In this document: piece after piece, positions 46,459 to 57,985 of the stretch
Numbering within the stretch: the stretch's first letter is position 1
Layout of the letters: the number at the start of each line of letters is the position of its first letter
Source: Cryptomeria japonica
Taxonomy: Eukaryota > Streptophyta > Pinopsida > Cupressales > Cupressaceae
DNA length: 64,000 nt
Direction of reading: 5' to 3'
NCBI RefSeq assembly: GCF_030272615.1
Contig: NC_081405.1
Location: forward strand, 608,270,677 to 608,334,676
The notes under the pieces: model-generated
Seen by the model: the letters and a program-made list of their open reading frames with translations, nothing else
What the model was told of the DNA's origin: nothing
Database searches by the model: none
Translations under genes and position numbers: made by a program

Positions 46459-46740
46459 TTACAATGTATTGCCCATCTCTGTGCCTTAATGCCACGTCCA
46501 ACATGTTCTTTGCCCATCTCTCTTTGTGAAAGTAATCAGCCCGGTGGGTGTGCTTACAATAACCCTAGATGTGTTCTCCTTACTATCATGGAGATAATCA
46601 ATCCTCTTTGTCTTCTTACAATGTATTGCCCATCTCTGTGCCTTGCTCCAACGTCCATGCATTCTTACATTAATCCCAAATGTTCTGTGCCCATCGCTCT
46701 TTGTCTTCCACCCATGGAAAATAATCAGCCCTATGAATGT
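46459..46740 (+). repeat. Reiterated leader before TIR domain
   Basis: CTTACAATGTATTGCCCATC plus TCTGTGCCTT occurs at about 46460 and 46616. A GARATAATCA / GAAAATAATCAGCCC motif occurs near 46530, 46591 and 46717, the last two directly after ATG. All remain in one open frame with the TIR domain, giving alternative N-termini rich in Cys and Pro. Copy B retains only a remnant (CTCTGCCCATCTCTCTTTA at about 60601). Confidence 0.6.
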
Positions 46741-47658
46741 TCTGAAAATAACGAGTGTGTGCATTCTTCGTGGGTTCCAAACTATGATGTATTTCTTAAC
46801 CATCGTGGTAAAGATGTGAAGGAAACCGTAGCAAGCCTGATATTTCATAATCTTAAAAATAAGGGATTGAAGGTCTTCCTTGACAAGAATTCAATCCAAG
46901 TTGGAAGCAATATACCTCAGGTAATAGGGGACGCTATTTATTCCGCATCTATACATGTTGTCATTATTTCTGCTAATTATGCAGAGTCAAGTTGGTGTTT
47001 GAAAGAGCTGACCCTGATCTTCAAGACTGGGGCTCCCATTATACCAGTATTTTGTGGAGTTGAGCCTTCGGAGCTTCGAATGAAAGATAAAGATGGTGTG
47101 TATGCTCGAGCCTTCCAAAAGCATAAGCAGTCTGGGAATTTTGAGCCCCATGCAGTTGAGGAATGGAGGAAGGCATTTCGTGAGGTTTCATATATTAAGG
47201 GCTATATTTTTACAGGGTATAGTTATTTATTCCTTGTTTGTTTCAGTTAACGTTCCGGCTTTTAAGTTTATTTAGATGCAATGAGTAAACGAAGAGTTGA
47301 TGTAATCTAACTCTATGAAAACAGCATATACCATGTTGCTATGAATTTCATTTGATATCTCAAATGTATGGACAGTAAGTTGACACTCTCTTAGTTTGCT
47401 GTGGATTTTACAACGTTACTTTTATCAGTTCATGCTGGTGTTCACGAGATTAATTGTTCAATTTGAGATTAGGCTTGATATTTGGTATATAAAATTGAAT
47501 GTGAGAGAATTTTAAAGGAAATTTAGTGCGTATATTGCAGAGACCAAGGAGAGCTGCTGGAGAAAATCGCAACGAGTGTTGCAGAGCTTATTGGGAGAGG
47601 GAAATCTCAGCCAAAGCAGAAAAACAAAGAAACTTGTGACAATAGTCATATAATTTGA
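46714..47658 (+). CDS. TIR-only defence protein (TIR-X), two exons
   Basis: Exon 1 is 46714-47216 and exon 2 is 47541-47658. The intron (324 bases) has GT...AG ends, and the phases fit (two bases of a Gly codon, then one). The 206-residue product is a Toll/interleukin-1 receptor domain. It has YDVFLNHRGKDVKETVA (TIR-1), LKVFLDKNSIQVGSNIP (TIR-2), ANYAESSWCLKEL (TIR-3, keeping the Glu used for NAD+ cleavage in plant TIRs) and PIIPVFCGVEPSELR (TIR-4). The usual SFRG of TIR-1 reads NHRG. Exon 2 adds DQGELLEKIATSVAELIGRG and a basic tail, then TGA; no NB-ARC or LRR follows. The start is uncertain: in-frame ATGs at 46588 and 46621 lie in a reiterated leader. An AATAAA lies 4 bases past the stop. 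Likely role: cytoplasmic or nuclear immune signalling. Confidence 0.8.
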
Positions 47659-48584
47659 TTGTAATAAATAGCTCGATTTGGTAGAGCGAATCAATCCCTT
47701 TTTATATAAATAAGATAAAATTGTGCCATAACTTTTGTGTAGATTTATCCTCGCTCCGCTGGAAGTTCGTTACTTAAATTTTGTTAGCGAAATAAAATGA
47801 GTTTTACATAAGGATTTAACAATAACGTTTTAGGATTTTCAAGGAATTTAGAGAGGTATTCTAAATTTCTAGATATGTGGTTAGGTTGAACATGCGATGT
47901 AATTTTTTGTTAGCGTAACAACTTCTGTTACCTCTGGAGTTCACGGATTTGACTCCAGTCTTCTCCTTTGTTTATGATGATAAACTAGTGACCAAACCAA
48001 GGTGAACAACAAGCAAACAAGAAGTTGATCTTGGTTTCTTCGCCTCTTTCACTGTTATTTTCATATTTTGTGCAGTCATTCTATTTGCATAAAATTATGC
48101 TTTGGCATAATGTAATTTGTAAAATGAATTAATACAATTTCATTTTCTTAGTTGCTCTTTCTGTTCTTCTGTCCATTAAATCTCTGCAAGCTTTTTTTTC
48201 CTCTAGCTAGATCTATCCTGTACCCTGCAGCTATAGTTGCAAAATTTTACAATTTTGTTCTAGGTCACTTTATTCAAGTACTGTTTGTCCACTTTTAAAA
48301 TTCACCTTCAAAATTTGTAGAGCTTGTTCATTTCTTATTTGATTATAAGAGGTTTGTCGTGGTCCTACTAATAAAAGGAATATCATTTACTGCTTTCTAA
48401 TATTTCAATCTTCTTGTAAAAAATATTGATGTAATTATTTAATATTGATACTGAAACTAATGCATGACTATGACTATGTGAATGTGAAGGGTTTTTCCTA
48501 ACAATTGATATCTCTTAAACATTAAAATGACTCATTTGGATGATGTTTTAAAAAAGCAATCACTATATACACAATTCACAACTC
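47659..48584. other. Region downstream of TIR gene
   Basis: No further NLR domain (NB-ARC P-loop, GLPL or LRR) is seen here, which supports a TIR-only gene. The first part has weak similarity to sequence flanking the exon relic at 3758-3854. Confidence 0.5.
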
Positions 48585-48591
48585 TTGAGGT

Positions 48592-48653
48592 ATAAGTCAA
48601 TTGATAAAAACCATATTCCTAGAAAGTCAACCTAAAAAGAAAGGTTCTTAAAC
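48592..48653 (+). mobile_element. Possible tRNA-derived SINE head
   Basis: TATAAGTCAATTGATA resembles an A box (TAGCTCAATTGGT), and AAGGTTCTTAAACT about 50 bases later resembles a B box (GGTTCRAAACC), the spacing seen in tRNA-derived SINEs. The end of the element and any target-site duplication are not defined. Confidence 0.35.
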
Positions 48654-48699
48654 TAGAGGATTAGACTATGTGTCTAGTTCTATCTACAAAATAGAACCT

Positions 48700-50366
48700 T
48701 AAACCCTAAAGAATTGATCTAACATTAATCTATAAGGTTAGATTTAGTATATCATAAGAAAAATTTAAGATTAAAGATAATCTTAGTAAACCAAATAAAA
48801 TAAATTGAATGCTAAAGCCATATAGTGAAAACTACATTTAACGCAAGATGACAACATAAAAGTGTATGGACTAATTTTCTTTAAAACTTATCTATATATT
48901 ATTTTAATGTTATTATTAAAATGCGAGTGAATATGACAATGAATTTTTATCACATAAAGTGGAAAAAAGGTCTCACGGCCATAGGAAAAATGGTTGTAAT
49001 CATTATATTGACAAATCCAATTTCATTTGAATGTAATTTTTGAAATATGAATTTAAATTAAAAAATTAAAAAAAGCAGATATATTTGCTTAAATAATTGT
49101 AAAACTTAATTCAAAATAAATTTATATTAAATAAAATATACATTTTCAAAATTATCAATATGTGGCTAAAAGCAATCTCTACTTTCCTATTTTGATTTTT
49201 TTTAGGCCATATTTTTTATGGGATGAAATATTACATTCATACACTTGATTTAAAAAGATTCAAATGAATTAGCATCAAATGTACTTACATTGTGATTTCA
49301 CAAAAAAATGACCTTTTATGGGATAAGGTATACGTTGATGGAGGGTGAGCCTAAAATAGAGTGTTTATTAGAAAGTTGCAACTACCTTGGTAGACATGTA
49401 TGCAAAATGTGGAAGCATGGACAAGGCATATGAACTACTTGACAAAAAAATAAAATCAATAAAATAATCTTAAGGCAACATGTTAGATAGATAATACCTA
49501 AAAATATTGGGTCAAGCTAAACATTGATGGATATAGTAAAAGGAATCTTGGAATGGCAGGAATATTGGAAATAATATGAGATGAAAAGGCTAAAATGATG
49601 AAGGATATGCCAAGAATATTGGAACTAAAACCAACAACGAGGCTAAGGCTACAACCTTTTGGTGGGGACTGAAGAGTGATATCACTCATGCATTCCAAGA
49701 TGTCATTATTGAGGGGGATTCTAAATTTAGTGATGGGTCTCATCAAGTTGATAACTTCTTGACCTTGGAAGATAAGAAATTATATTAAAGACAGTAGACA
49801 TATGCTTACTTTTATACCTTACTGGGAAATTAAAAATATAAGGTTAGAAACTAGTGAATGCTTTAGTTAATGAAGTTTTAAGGTATAAGGTTCAAGGATG
49901 GAAATATTGAGGTAATTAAGGGGATATTCCCAATCAAATCAAAAATATTTTGATCAATGATAAACAACTACAACCTATAATGATGTAGGAAATGATTTTA
50001 ATTAATACTTTAAAATATGTTGTGATAAGGGGTGGAAGGAGTATTCTTATCCCGTTTCCCAATCAAATTGTGTATAGATCTATTTGATTTAACTCTTCTT
50101 TTTCCCACATTAAGTATATGTATAATTACTGCTCCTAATTACTATGACATTAATGAAAATTGGGGGATAAGAAACCTAAATGAAAGCATAGATTTTTTAT
50201 TATCTCTCTCTCATGGAGAAGAAGGGAGAGCCTTTATGGTGGCTACTCAATTAAATATCATTTTTTAGAAAGACCTACCAAAAGTATTTTCTACTTTTCT
50301 TCTTTGGGTCTTAGAAGTTTACTAGTTTCTATTTTTGATAGTGAGGGAGAAGCTATAAAGAGTGGT
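48700..50366. other. AT-rich spacer, no clear gene
   Basis: A degraded protein-like stretch at 49320-49800 (for example VDMYAKCGSMDKAYELL around 49390-49440, the pattern of a pentatricopeptide repeat) suggests a PPR-gene or retrocopy scrap. The rest has no recognisable content. Confidence 0.3.
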
Positions 50367-51137
50367 TGATGTAGGAGCATCCTTGGTTGTAAGGTGATCT
50401 TACATAAACCAAAAATAGTTTCTTTTCTTTTCTTTTGTTTTTAGTCTATAGCAATCACAACACATTCTTTTGCATTTTACCACATCTTTCTCTTCACACC
50501 TTTCAAATATAGATCTACACTTAGCATAATGTCATTTACACCATATCTAGAAATATTGTGATTTTTATTTATCATCACTAAGTTATCACTTCCTGAAGTT
50601 GCTATCATTTTCTCTATTAGAGTACTCTAGTTTATTTGAGACTTCATTCTTGAGAATATTTCCTATTGCATGAAGATCTTAATATAACATTATTCAAGGT
50701 ATTTGGGCATGAAGATCTTACGTTTTGAGGCTGATCTACATGTTTCATCATTCTTTGGGTTGTGTGACCCTTAAGGATGATGCAAACCTTTTCTAGATCT
50801 TGAGAAACATATAAGATCATTTTGTAATAAATCTATAGGTAGCAAAGTAATTATATAGTTGGAAAGTTCATAATAGATATATCTTTTCAATCCACCAATT
50901 GAGATGACTATGATCATACCTTTGCACCCATTTTAATATCATGTAACACCTTACAGTAGGCCGATGGGCCTATAAAAAATCCACATATGAAGGCATATCA
51001 TGTATTTGATATTGTTGATGGTGAAGTTAATTATCTTTAATTTTGTTGAGATATTTTTTGTGTTGTTTCCACTATGTTGAACTCTATGTTGCATGGTTGG
51101 ACAATCATATTTGAACCCTCCATCCATGATTGTACCA
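50367..51137 (+). repeat. 5' LTR of chromovirus
   Basis: It starts TGATGTAGGAGCATCC and ends TGTACCA. The start closely matches the solo LTR at 57986 (TGATGCAGGAGCGTCC), showing relatedness at the terminal sequence. Confidence 0.8.
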
Positions 51138-51139
51138 AG

Positions 51140-51150
51140 TGGTATCAGAG
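51140..51150 (+). other. Primer-binding site
   Basis: TGGTATCAGAG lies two bases after the 5' LTR; it is complementary to the 3' end of initiator methionine tRNA. Confidence 0.8.
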
Positions 51151-51289
51151 TGAGTTTTGATTCATGGTGGTGAATAGATAGATAAGCTAAGGTGGTTTAC
51201 AAGTATTTTCAATAGATTGTTGATTGTGAAGCACTTGACACCTTATAGCCAGATCACTGAATTCAGGCCATTGTATTAGATCTAAGGAA

Positions 51290-52400
51290 GAGATGTCGCC
51301 AAGGTGAATACCTATTTTAGAAAATGTCACTGATAGAATGGATGCAATGATGGAGATAATGAGATCAATGAGAGCCTAATTGGATGTTGTAGAAGCATAT
51401 AAAAAGAGAGGTTTAAACCCTAGATAGGATAGTGAAAGTGATGATGAATTAGATCAAGAAAATAATTTTGTAGAAGGGGAAGAAGAATTAGATCAATTAA
51501 AGATGTTGAAGGCTATTTCAAATATCAGCAAAAGACCTGGAAGTGAAATTCAAAATTACGCAAGAAACTTAAACCTTGAGGAGTTAATTGACAGGATAAA
51601 TGATATGGAGCAATGTTTGAATATAACAAAATTGAAGATCCAAAAAGAGTAAGATTCACAATAAGTAAGATGGAAGGTTATGCTGCTTTATGGTGGAAAG
51701 AAGTTTGAATGGATAAGAATAGGAGAGGAAAGGATAAAATTAAAAAATGGGATAGGATGGTGATAAAATGGAAGAATCAATTCATACCTATAGATTATGA
51801 ACTTGAATTATTGGAGAAACTACAAAACCTAAGACAAAATTTGAAATATGTGGAAGAGTACACTAAAGAATTCTACAAAGTGATCATTAGAGATAGATAT
51901 AGTGAAGCAAGTAAAGAAAAGTTTGCATGGTACATCAATGGAATAAGGACAAAAATTCAAGAAGAATTGAGTTTATTAATGACATCCAAAGTTAAAGAAG
52001 CATATCAATTTACATTGAAAGTGGAAGAGAAATTTAATAACAAGTATGAGAAGAGACAAAGGTCCTAAAGAGGTAGATTTTAGAGAGGAAAAATATAGTC
52101 TAGAAAAGGAAGATATTATATTGAGTAGAATAAAGAAGACAAGCCCTACCAAAGAGAATGAAAAGGTAACTACAAAGGGAGGGATGATAGAAACTCCTAC
52201 CGGAGTGACATAGGAGGCTATAATTCCTTTCATAATCATGAATATTGGAGAGATGGAATTATATCTGATAGAAGACCATTTAGAGAAACTTGTTTCAAGT
52301 GTGGAGGTGAAGGACATAGAGAATTTTGAGTGTTATCAAGGTAGTATAGACCTAAGAGAACTAAGAACAATACTAGAGAAGCATATGTAGAGGAATAACC
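51290..52400 (+). pseudogene. Chromovirus Gag
   Basis: The open part at 51709-52068 reads WKNQFIPIDYELELLEKLQN, followed by VEEYTKEF, the standard retrotransposon Gag helical region. A zinc knuckle CFKCGGEGH at about 52290 follows in a broken context, with a stop just after HREF. Gag would package element RNA. Confidence 0.75.
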
Positions 52401-52499
52401 TACTGGATCTCCTAGTTCATAAGAATACTAGATAAAGGTGAATCACTGGTGATGAGGAGAGTTTTGCTGCATGAATAAACAACCAAGGAGATAACACAA

Positions 52500-52892
52500 A
52501 GAAAGATTTTGTTCAAAACAAGATGCAAATCAAGAGGTAAATATTACAAAGTCATTATTGATAGTGGTAGCATAGGCAATTTAGTTTTATAGGAAATGGT
52601 GAGAAAGGTGAACTTAAATAGGTTGAAACATCTAAGATCCGACAAGATATCATGCATTTAGGATGAACTAAAAGTACATGTAACTGAACAATGTTGGGTG
52701 CAATTTCATATAGGATCTTATCATGATGAAGTATTGTTTGATATTATGCCAATGGATATATATCATATATTATTGGGAAATCCATATCAATATGATAGGA
52801 AGGAAATTCATGATGGAAGAAGGAATACTAACATTCTCATATCAAATGGAAAGAGACACATATTGATACCTTGGGAGGAAGAAGAGGATTAA
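52500..52892 (+). pseudogene. Chromovirus protease
   Basis: IIDSGSIGNLV at about 52554-52586 holds the aspartyl protease DSG motif, and MDIYHILLGNPYQYDR at about 52758-52800 is the family's C-terminal flap-side block. A stop separates them. Confidence 0.75.
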
Positions 52893-53199
52893 AAGGAAGT
52901 GTGAAATAACGCTAGAATTTGTTTAGTAGATGACAATATTTTTTGGGGAGGTCTAAGACATGAAAACATGTGCTTTAAATTGATTTTGAAGAAGTGTAGT
53001 AGTCCAAAACTAAAGAATCTCATTGAAAAGAATAATGAAAACAATAGAGAGAAATAGCAGAGATGTTGGAAAAGTATCTGGACATCATGTAGTAGTATAG
53101 TCTAGATGTATTATCATAGATCTAATGTATTAGTTATCATATGGATGTCATACATGGAGAAAGTTTGCCAAACAAAGTGGGAATTAGAATGACACCAAC

Positions 53200-54350
53200 A
53201 AAAAATATGGAGGTAAATAGATAAGTAGAAGAGTTACTAAATGAAGGATTGATTAGAGAAATCTTAATCCCATGTGTGGTACCTACTATAATTTAACCGA
53301 AGAAATATGGAGAATGGAGGATGTGTCCTAATTCAAGGGAAATCAACAAGATCATAGTGAAGTATATATTGACTCGAAGAGTGGCTACAATCATATTAGA
53401 ATCAGAGCAGATGAATGGAAGGCTATATTTAGGACAAATGAGGGAATGTGTGAATGGTTGGTTGTGCTCTTTCGATTAAAGAATACAACAAGCACTTTCA
53501 TGAGACTAATGAATGAGGTATTAAAGAATTTATTGGGCAAGTTTTTAATTGTTTACTTGGATGAAATTTTAGTTTCTAGTAAGATTAGAAAAGAAAATTT
53601 GTCACATATCCAAAAAGTATTTTAGAGGTTGAGGAAAGAAAAGTTTTTGATTAACATCATAAAGTGTAGTCTCATGAAGATAGAGTTGGTATATTTAGGA
53701 TTTTTCATTTCTATAGAAGGATTAAATATGGATCAAGAGAAGGTTATAAAATTTATTGAAGGGCCAAAACCAATAAGTGTTGCAAGGTCATTTCATGCAT
53801 TAGCTACATTTTTTGAGAAAGTTCATCTATAATTTTGGTAACAATTGTACACAAGTGACTAAGGCAATGTGGGGAGATAGGAGAGAGTCCAAGTCAACAT
53901 CTAGAGCATGTAGGATCTTTTAACTACTGAAACAAAAGATGATAGAATAAATAGTGTTAGAATTGCCTAATTTTGACAAAGTATTTTAAGTTGATTATGA
54001 CATTAGTGAAAATGCAATAGGAGTAGTGTTGAGTCAAGAAGGAAGAATATAAGCATATTTTAGTGAAGAGCTAAATGATGGAAGAAAGAGATATTCAATC
54101 TATGATTAGGAATTCAATGTCATAATTCAAGCCTTGAAGAAATGGAGACAATACTTCTTGCCTACAGAAGTTGTGTTATACACTAGTCATCAAACCTTAT
54201 AGTATTTGAATAGTTAGAACAAATTGAATAAAAAACATATGAGATGGGTTGAATTATTATAGAGCTATACATTTATGTTGAAACATTAGAGTGATAAGTT
54301 AAATAGATTTGTAGATGCATTGAGTTGAAGGAGGTATCTATTTACAAAAA
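53200..54350 (+). pseudogene. Chromovirus reverse transcriptase and RNase H
   Basis: LLNEGLIREILIPCVVPT and KKYGEWRMCPNSREINKI open the polymerase. The following block (finger and first catalytic Asp region) is shortened by a deletion near 53365. The polymerase box reads YLDE at 53554-53565 where YLDD or YVDD is expected, so the second metal-binding Asp is lost. RNase H follows: AIGVVLSQEGR, AYFSEELNDGRKRYSIYD and ALKKWRQYFLP, with several stops. Confidence 0.85.
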
Positions 54351-54559
54351 TGAGAGTGGAAGTATTGGATTTTTAAGAACTTAAGCACTTATATGAGGAT
54401 GATCTTGATTTTGTAGAAACATGGAAAACATGTAAGAAACCAGTAGTAACAAATGAGCTAATGGTTGGATTAACTCATTCAAAAAGGTATGTTACTAAAG
54501 GAAAATTGGTTATGTATTCTAAGAAGTTAAATGAGAGAGAATTTTATCAAAGAAAAGCA

Positions 54560-55600
54560 CAGTGGGTTAGTAGGTCATTTTGGTGTTGACAAGATGGTTG
54601 ATTTGGTGAGTCAAAATTAAGTTTGGTTGTAAATATATAATGATATTAGGAAGTATGTTCAAATTTGAAAAAATTGCCAAGCCACAAAAGGGAACAATCA
54701 AAATACTAGATTATACAAACCTTTGACAATATTGGAAAGACCTTGGGAAGAGATCAACATGGTTTTCATATTGGGGTTACCAACTTGGACACAAAGAAGA
54801 TATGATTCAATATTGATAGAAGTGGAAATTTTTTCTAAATTGGCACATTTCATTTATTGTAAGAAGACAAATGACATATTACATGTTGTAGACCCATTTT
54901 TTAAAGAGATTGTCAAATTGCATGATTTACCAAAGAGTATAATTTCATATAGAGATACAAAATTCATTGTATAATTTTTGAGAACTTGCAAAAAAAAATG
55001 ATGAGAGACTTAAAATATAGTTTAGCATATCATTCATAGACTTATCTAGATAGACATAATTAGTAAATATAAGTTTGGGTAACCTATCGATGTGTTTAGT
55101 AGGAGAAAAAGTAGGAAATTGGGATATAGTTCTACCTTAACCAAAGTTTGTATACAATAAATTGTAAATTGAATCATAGGGAATACACCATTTGAGGTTG
55201 TTATTAAAGTAGATCCTAGAAGAGTTACAGAGCTTAGAGGCATCAATATGGGGAATAAGAGGAGTACAAAAGTAGAATAATTTGTAGGATACATGGAAAT
55301 GGTATATAAATAGCTCCAAAAACATCTAGAGGATATGAATAGTAAGTTTAAAGAGCATGGAAAAGAGAAGAGGAGACATAAGGAATTTGTTGTTGGGGAT
55401 GAAATAATGATATTTATTAAAAATAAAATATTTGCAATAGACACATATAACAAACTGAAGGAGAGAAAATATGGACCATGTAAGATTCTAAGGAATTTTG
55501 GTTCAAGAAATGTATATGAAGTAGAGATACCAAAAGTACTGGGTATATCACCTATTCTCAATATTAAAGACATCTATGAGTACTATGGATGATAGTTAGA
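54560..55600 (+). pseudogene. Chromovirus integrase
   Basis: GHFGVDKMVDLV opens the zinc-finger part. The core holds LERPWEEINMVFILGLP, EIFSKLAHFIYCKKTND and KEIVKLHDLPKSIIS, close to the usual catalytic-core consensus but with several key residues changed (for example IEVEIFSK where V-D-R-F-S-K is expected). The C-terminal part (55335-55592) reads LKERKYGPCKILRNFGSRN and VYEVEIP. A 175-codon frame on the opposite strand (55046-55573) is antisense to this and not a gene. Confidence 0.8.
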
Positions 55601-55689
55601 TAATAGTAGTAGTGAATTTTGTTTGGAAAATTACTTACAACATCAATGACTAGAATAGATGGAGTAGATATTAGACACTAGAGCTGGTA

Positions 55690-55815
55690 GAAGAACTAGG
55701 AGCAAATAATATCATGAGTATTTAGTCAAGTGGAAAGGAAAATCAACAAAAGATTAAACAGGGATTTCTCAGGTTGAGGTAGACATGCTTGATTTTCATT
55801 TAGCCCCAACAAAGT
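55690..55815 (+). pseudogene. Chromodomain of chromovirus integrase
   Basis: EYLVKWKGKSTKD, a stop, then ISQVEVDMLDFHL matches the chromodomain core (Y-L-V-K-W-K-G...T-W). In active elements it directs insertion to modified chromatin. Confidence 0.75.
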
Positions 55816-55848
55816 GAGAGTCTCACTTTCTTTTCAACCTCACATGTC

Positions 55849-56650
55849 TAATGTATGAGCATCTCTAACTATAAATAAATCCCATGTCAACTAGAACTAG
55901 TTTCTTTTCTCCTTATTAATATGTAGTTGCCTCAACACTTTCTTTTCATTTTACCACATCTTTCTCTTTATGTCTTGTAGAGATAGATTTACACTGAGCA
56001 CAAGTTCTTCTAGATCATATGCAAAAAAAAATTGATTTTCATTTGTCATTGCCAAGTTATCACTACATAAAGTTCCTATCATTTTCTCTATTAGAGCATT
56101 TTGGTCTATTTGAGTCTTTCTAGTTATGAAACTTTCTTGTTGTCTATGTATCTTAATGGAACATCATTCAAATAATTTGGGTCAGATGGAAAACCTTCCC
56201 GATGATCCACAACATGTTATCATCCTCTGCAAAGTATCATCTTATGTTTTGAGGCAGATCTACATGTTTCATCATTCTCTAGGTTTTTGTGACCCTTGAG
56301 ACCAATGCAAACCTTTTCTAAAGCTATAGAAACATATATAGGATCATTTTTTTATAAATATATAAACTCTTAATTAATTAGATAGTTGTGAAGTGCATAA
56401 TAGATAGATCATTCCACTCCACCAATTTACGAGACTGCACCCATTATAATATTATGTAATACCTTGTGGTAGGCTTATGATCCCATAGACATTTAGCATA
56501 TGAAGGCATTTTGTGTATGTAATTTTTCTAATGGGGAAATTAATGACCATCATAATTTTTAATAAATTTATGATGTTGTTTCTATTGTGTTGAGATCTAT
56601 GCTACATGATTGGACTATTTTATCTAAATCCTCTATCTGTGACTGCACTA
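55849..56650 (+). repeat. 3' LTR of chromovirus
   Basis: It starts TAATGTATGAGCATC (TG mutated to TA) and ends GACTGCACTA, aligned with GATTGTACCA of the 5' LTR. Shared internal stretches include ATCTACATGTTTCATCATTC. Confidence 0.75.
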
Positions 56651-56699
56651 CTGGACAATGTCTAAGAGAGGATCTTATGACTTTACTCTCATTAAATAA

Positions 56700-57731
56700 G
56701 AATAACTAGGTGTGGGATATATTTGAAAGAGGTGGAATTAATCCATTTTTCAAAATCATGAAGCGAAAGCATGAAGATATTTTTTTCTAAGTTCATGAAT
56801 AGTTGGAGAAATGACAAGATGAAGGAGGGTGGAATAAAAAAAGAGGTTTCAAAAGAATCAATAGCTCAAGTGACTTGATTAAAATGCAAGGGTGAAAAAA
56901 GTTCCTTATCTAATCTAGTAACATGCTTATGAGAACTATATCTCTATGTTTCTAAAGGATGGAGAAGAGCTAAAAAATATCAAAATGGTTTTAGTAGAGA
57001 GGACCTACCACCACTTCAGGGAGTTGTTAGTTACCATCTGATTAATTACTTCATCTTGTAGGGCTACTTCACCATGGTTCATGGGTATCACTTTCCTCTT
57101 TTCAACCATTTAAGATACCAATTACTTAGCTTTATTTATTTTCTATTTTACTAAATGGAAATATGTGTAGTAGATAATGTTTATTGAATATTGCATTAGG
57201 GTCTTATTTAGGCTATCTATAATTTGCCAAGAGACTACCCTATTCCTAAATCCTACTATACCCAACAATCCACCTTGATCATGAGAAAACCCTTCATCAT
57301 CCAAACCCATTTCCCTTAGGAGTCCCCTTATTTTCTCTCATAAAATACAAAAGGTATCCCTTATTTATGACACCCCACCACTAGTTGTGGATATTAGACC
57401 GCAAAATACACTTGACAAAGGTAAAAAATTTACCAACACTTTTGATAGCTCAAAAACTAAGAACATGGGTGGAAAAGGCAAGTCTTTTATTAAATCACCG
57501 AAGAACAACTTTGTTGTCTCTCCTTAATATTCCCCTACAATTGAGATATTTGATGGTGAGTGTGATAATGATGAATATACCACTTCCTCTCTTGAAATAA
57601 AGGTCTGTACAACTGGCTATGCTTATGGCTATTTTGAAGATGGGCAAGGAACCATTTTGTTACATTATTTTAGATAATTTTTTGATATGGATTTGTAATG
57701 GGTTGGGGCTCTTCCCTGCATAATATAATAA
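56700..57731 (+). pseudogene. Repeat-borne ORF with VHGYHF motif, copy 1
   Basis: One frame, broken by few stops, reads SREDLPPLQGVVSYHLINYF, then FTMVHGYHFPLFNHLRYQ (VHGYHF at 57077). A Lys-rich linker follows (GGKGKSFIKSPK), then an acidic stretch (IEIFDGECDNDEY). Sequence ends at GGGGCTCTTCCCTGCATAAT with an A-rich tail just before duplication copy B begins. The same block order occurs at 61571-63230. I do not recognise the protein family. The A-rich end and position suggest a retroposon; function unknown. Confidence 0.45.
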
Positions 57732-57985
57732 AAAACAAAATATTCCACTAGTTAATAAGAGGAAAATAATTTTAAAGGATGATCCTGCTAGCCCACCTTG
57801 TAGAAATAGCCCCTTTTCAAGCTCATTGCGATCAAGCACCTAAGATACAATCTCAAGAGTGATCATCCTACCCACCAACCTAGAAACCCTTTTGAAGAAG
57901 GATAATTATTGAAGAGTTTATGGCTCTCTTGAACAATTTTATTATTCAAAAGAAGAGTGTAATTTAATTATAAAATATTGAAAGT

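Larger units (their letters stand above)
44200..48540 (+). repeat. Segmental duplication, copy A
   Basis: Sequence from about 44200 aligns with copy B (about 57734-60830) in the same orientation. Shared stretches include GATCAAGCACC, TTTATATTCCCAATACATGA, CATTATCTATTAAATT, CCTATCAATCAAT, GGAGCGCACTTC and AATATATTGGTCACAAA, then, after the TIR gene, TGATGTAATTATTTAATATT. Copy A holds about 480 bases (44750-45225) that copy B lacks, as well as the TIR gene and its downstream region (about 46520-48365). Confidence 0.85.
50367..56650 (+). mobile_element. Ty3/gypsy chromovirus, decayed
   Basis: LTRs lie at 50367-51137 and 55849-56650, with a primer-binding site at 51140. Domains run Gag, protease, reverse transcriptase, RNase H, integrase, chromodomain; integrase after RNase H marks Ty3/gypsy, and the C-terminal chromodomain marks a chromovirus. 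The LTRs are clearly homologous but much diverged, with indels. Flanking 5-mers (GTGGT and CTGGA) do not match well, so no target-site duplication is claimed. Many stops, frameshifts and a deletion in reverse transcriptase make it dead. It lies between the two copies of the segmental duplication. Confidence 0.9.

Noticed and set aside
46486-46848. 120-codon minus-strand frame over the TIR leader
   Set aside because: It is the antisense shadow of the leader and the first TIR motif.
55046-55573. 175-codon minus-strand open frame
   Set aside because: It is antisense to the chromovirus integrase, which is recognisable on plus; the minus product is hydrophobic and motif-free.
50362-56655. Target-site duplication for the chromovirus
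   Set aside because: Flanking 5-mers GTGGT and CTGGA match at only three positions, too weak to claim.
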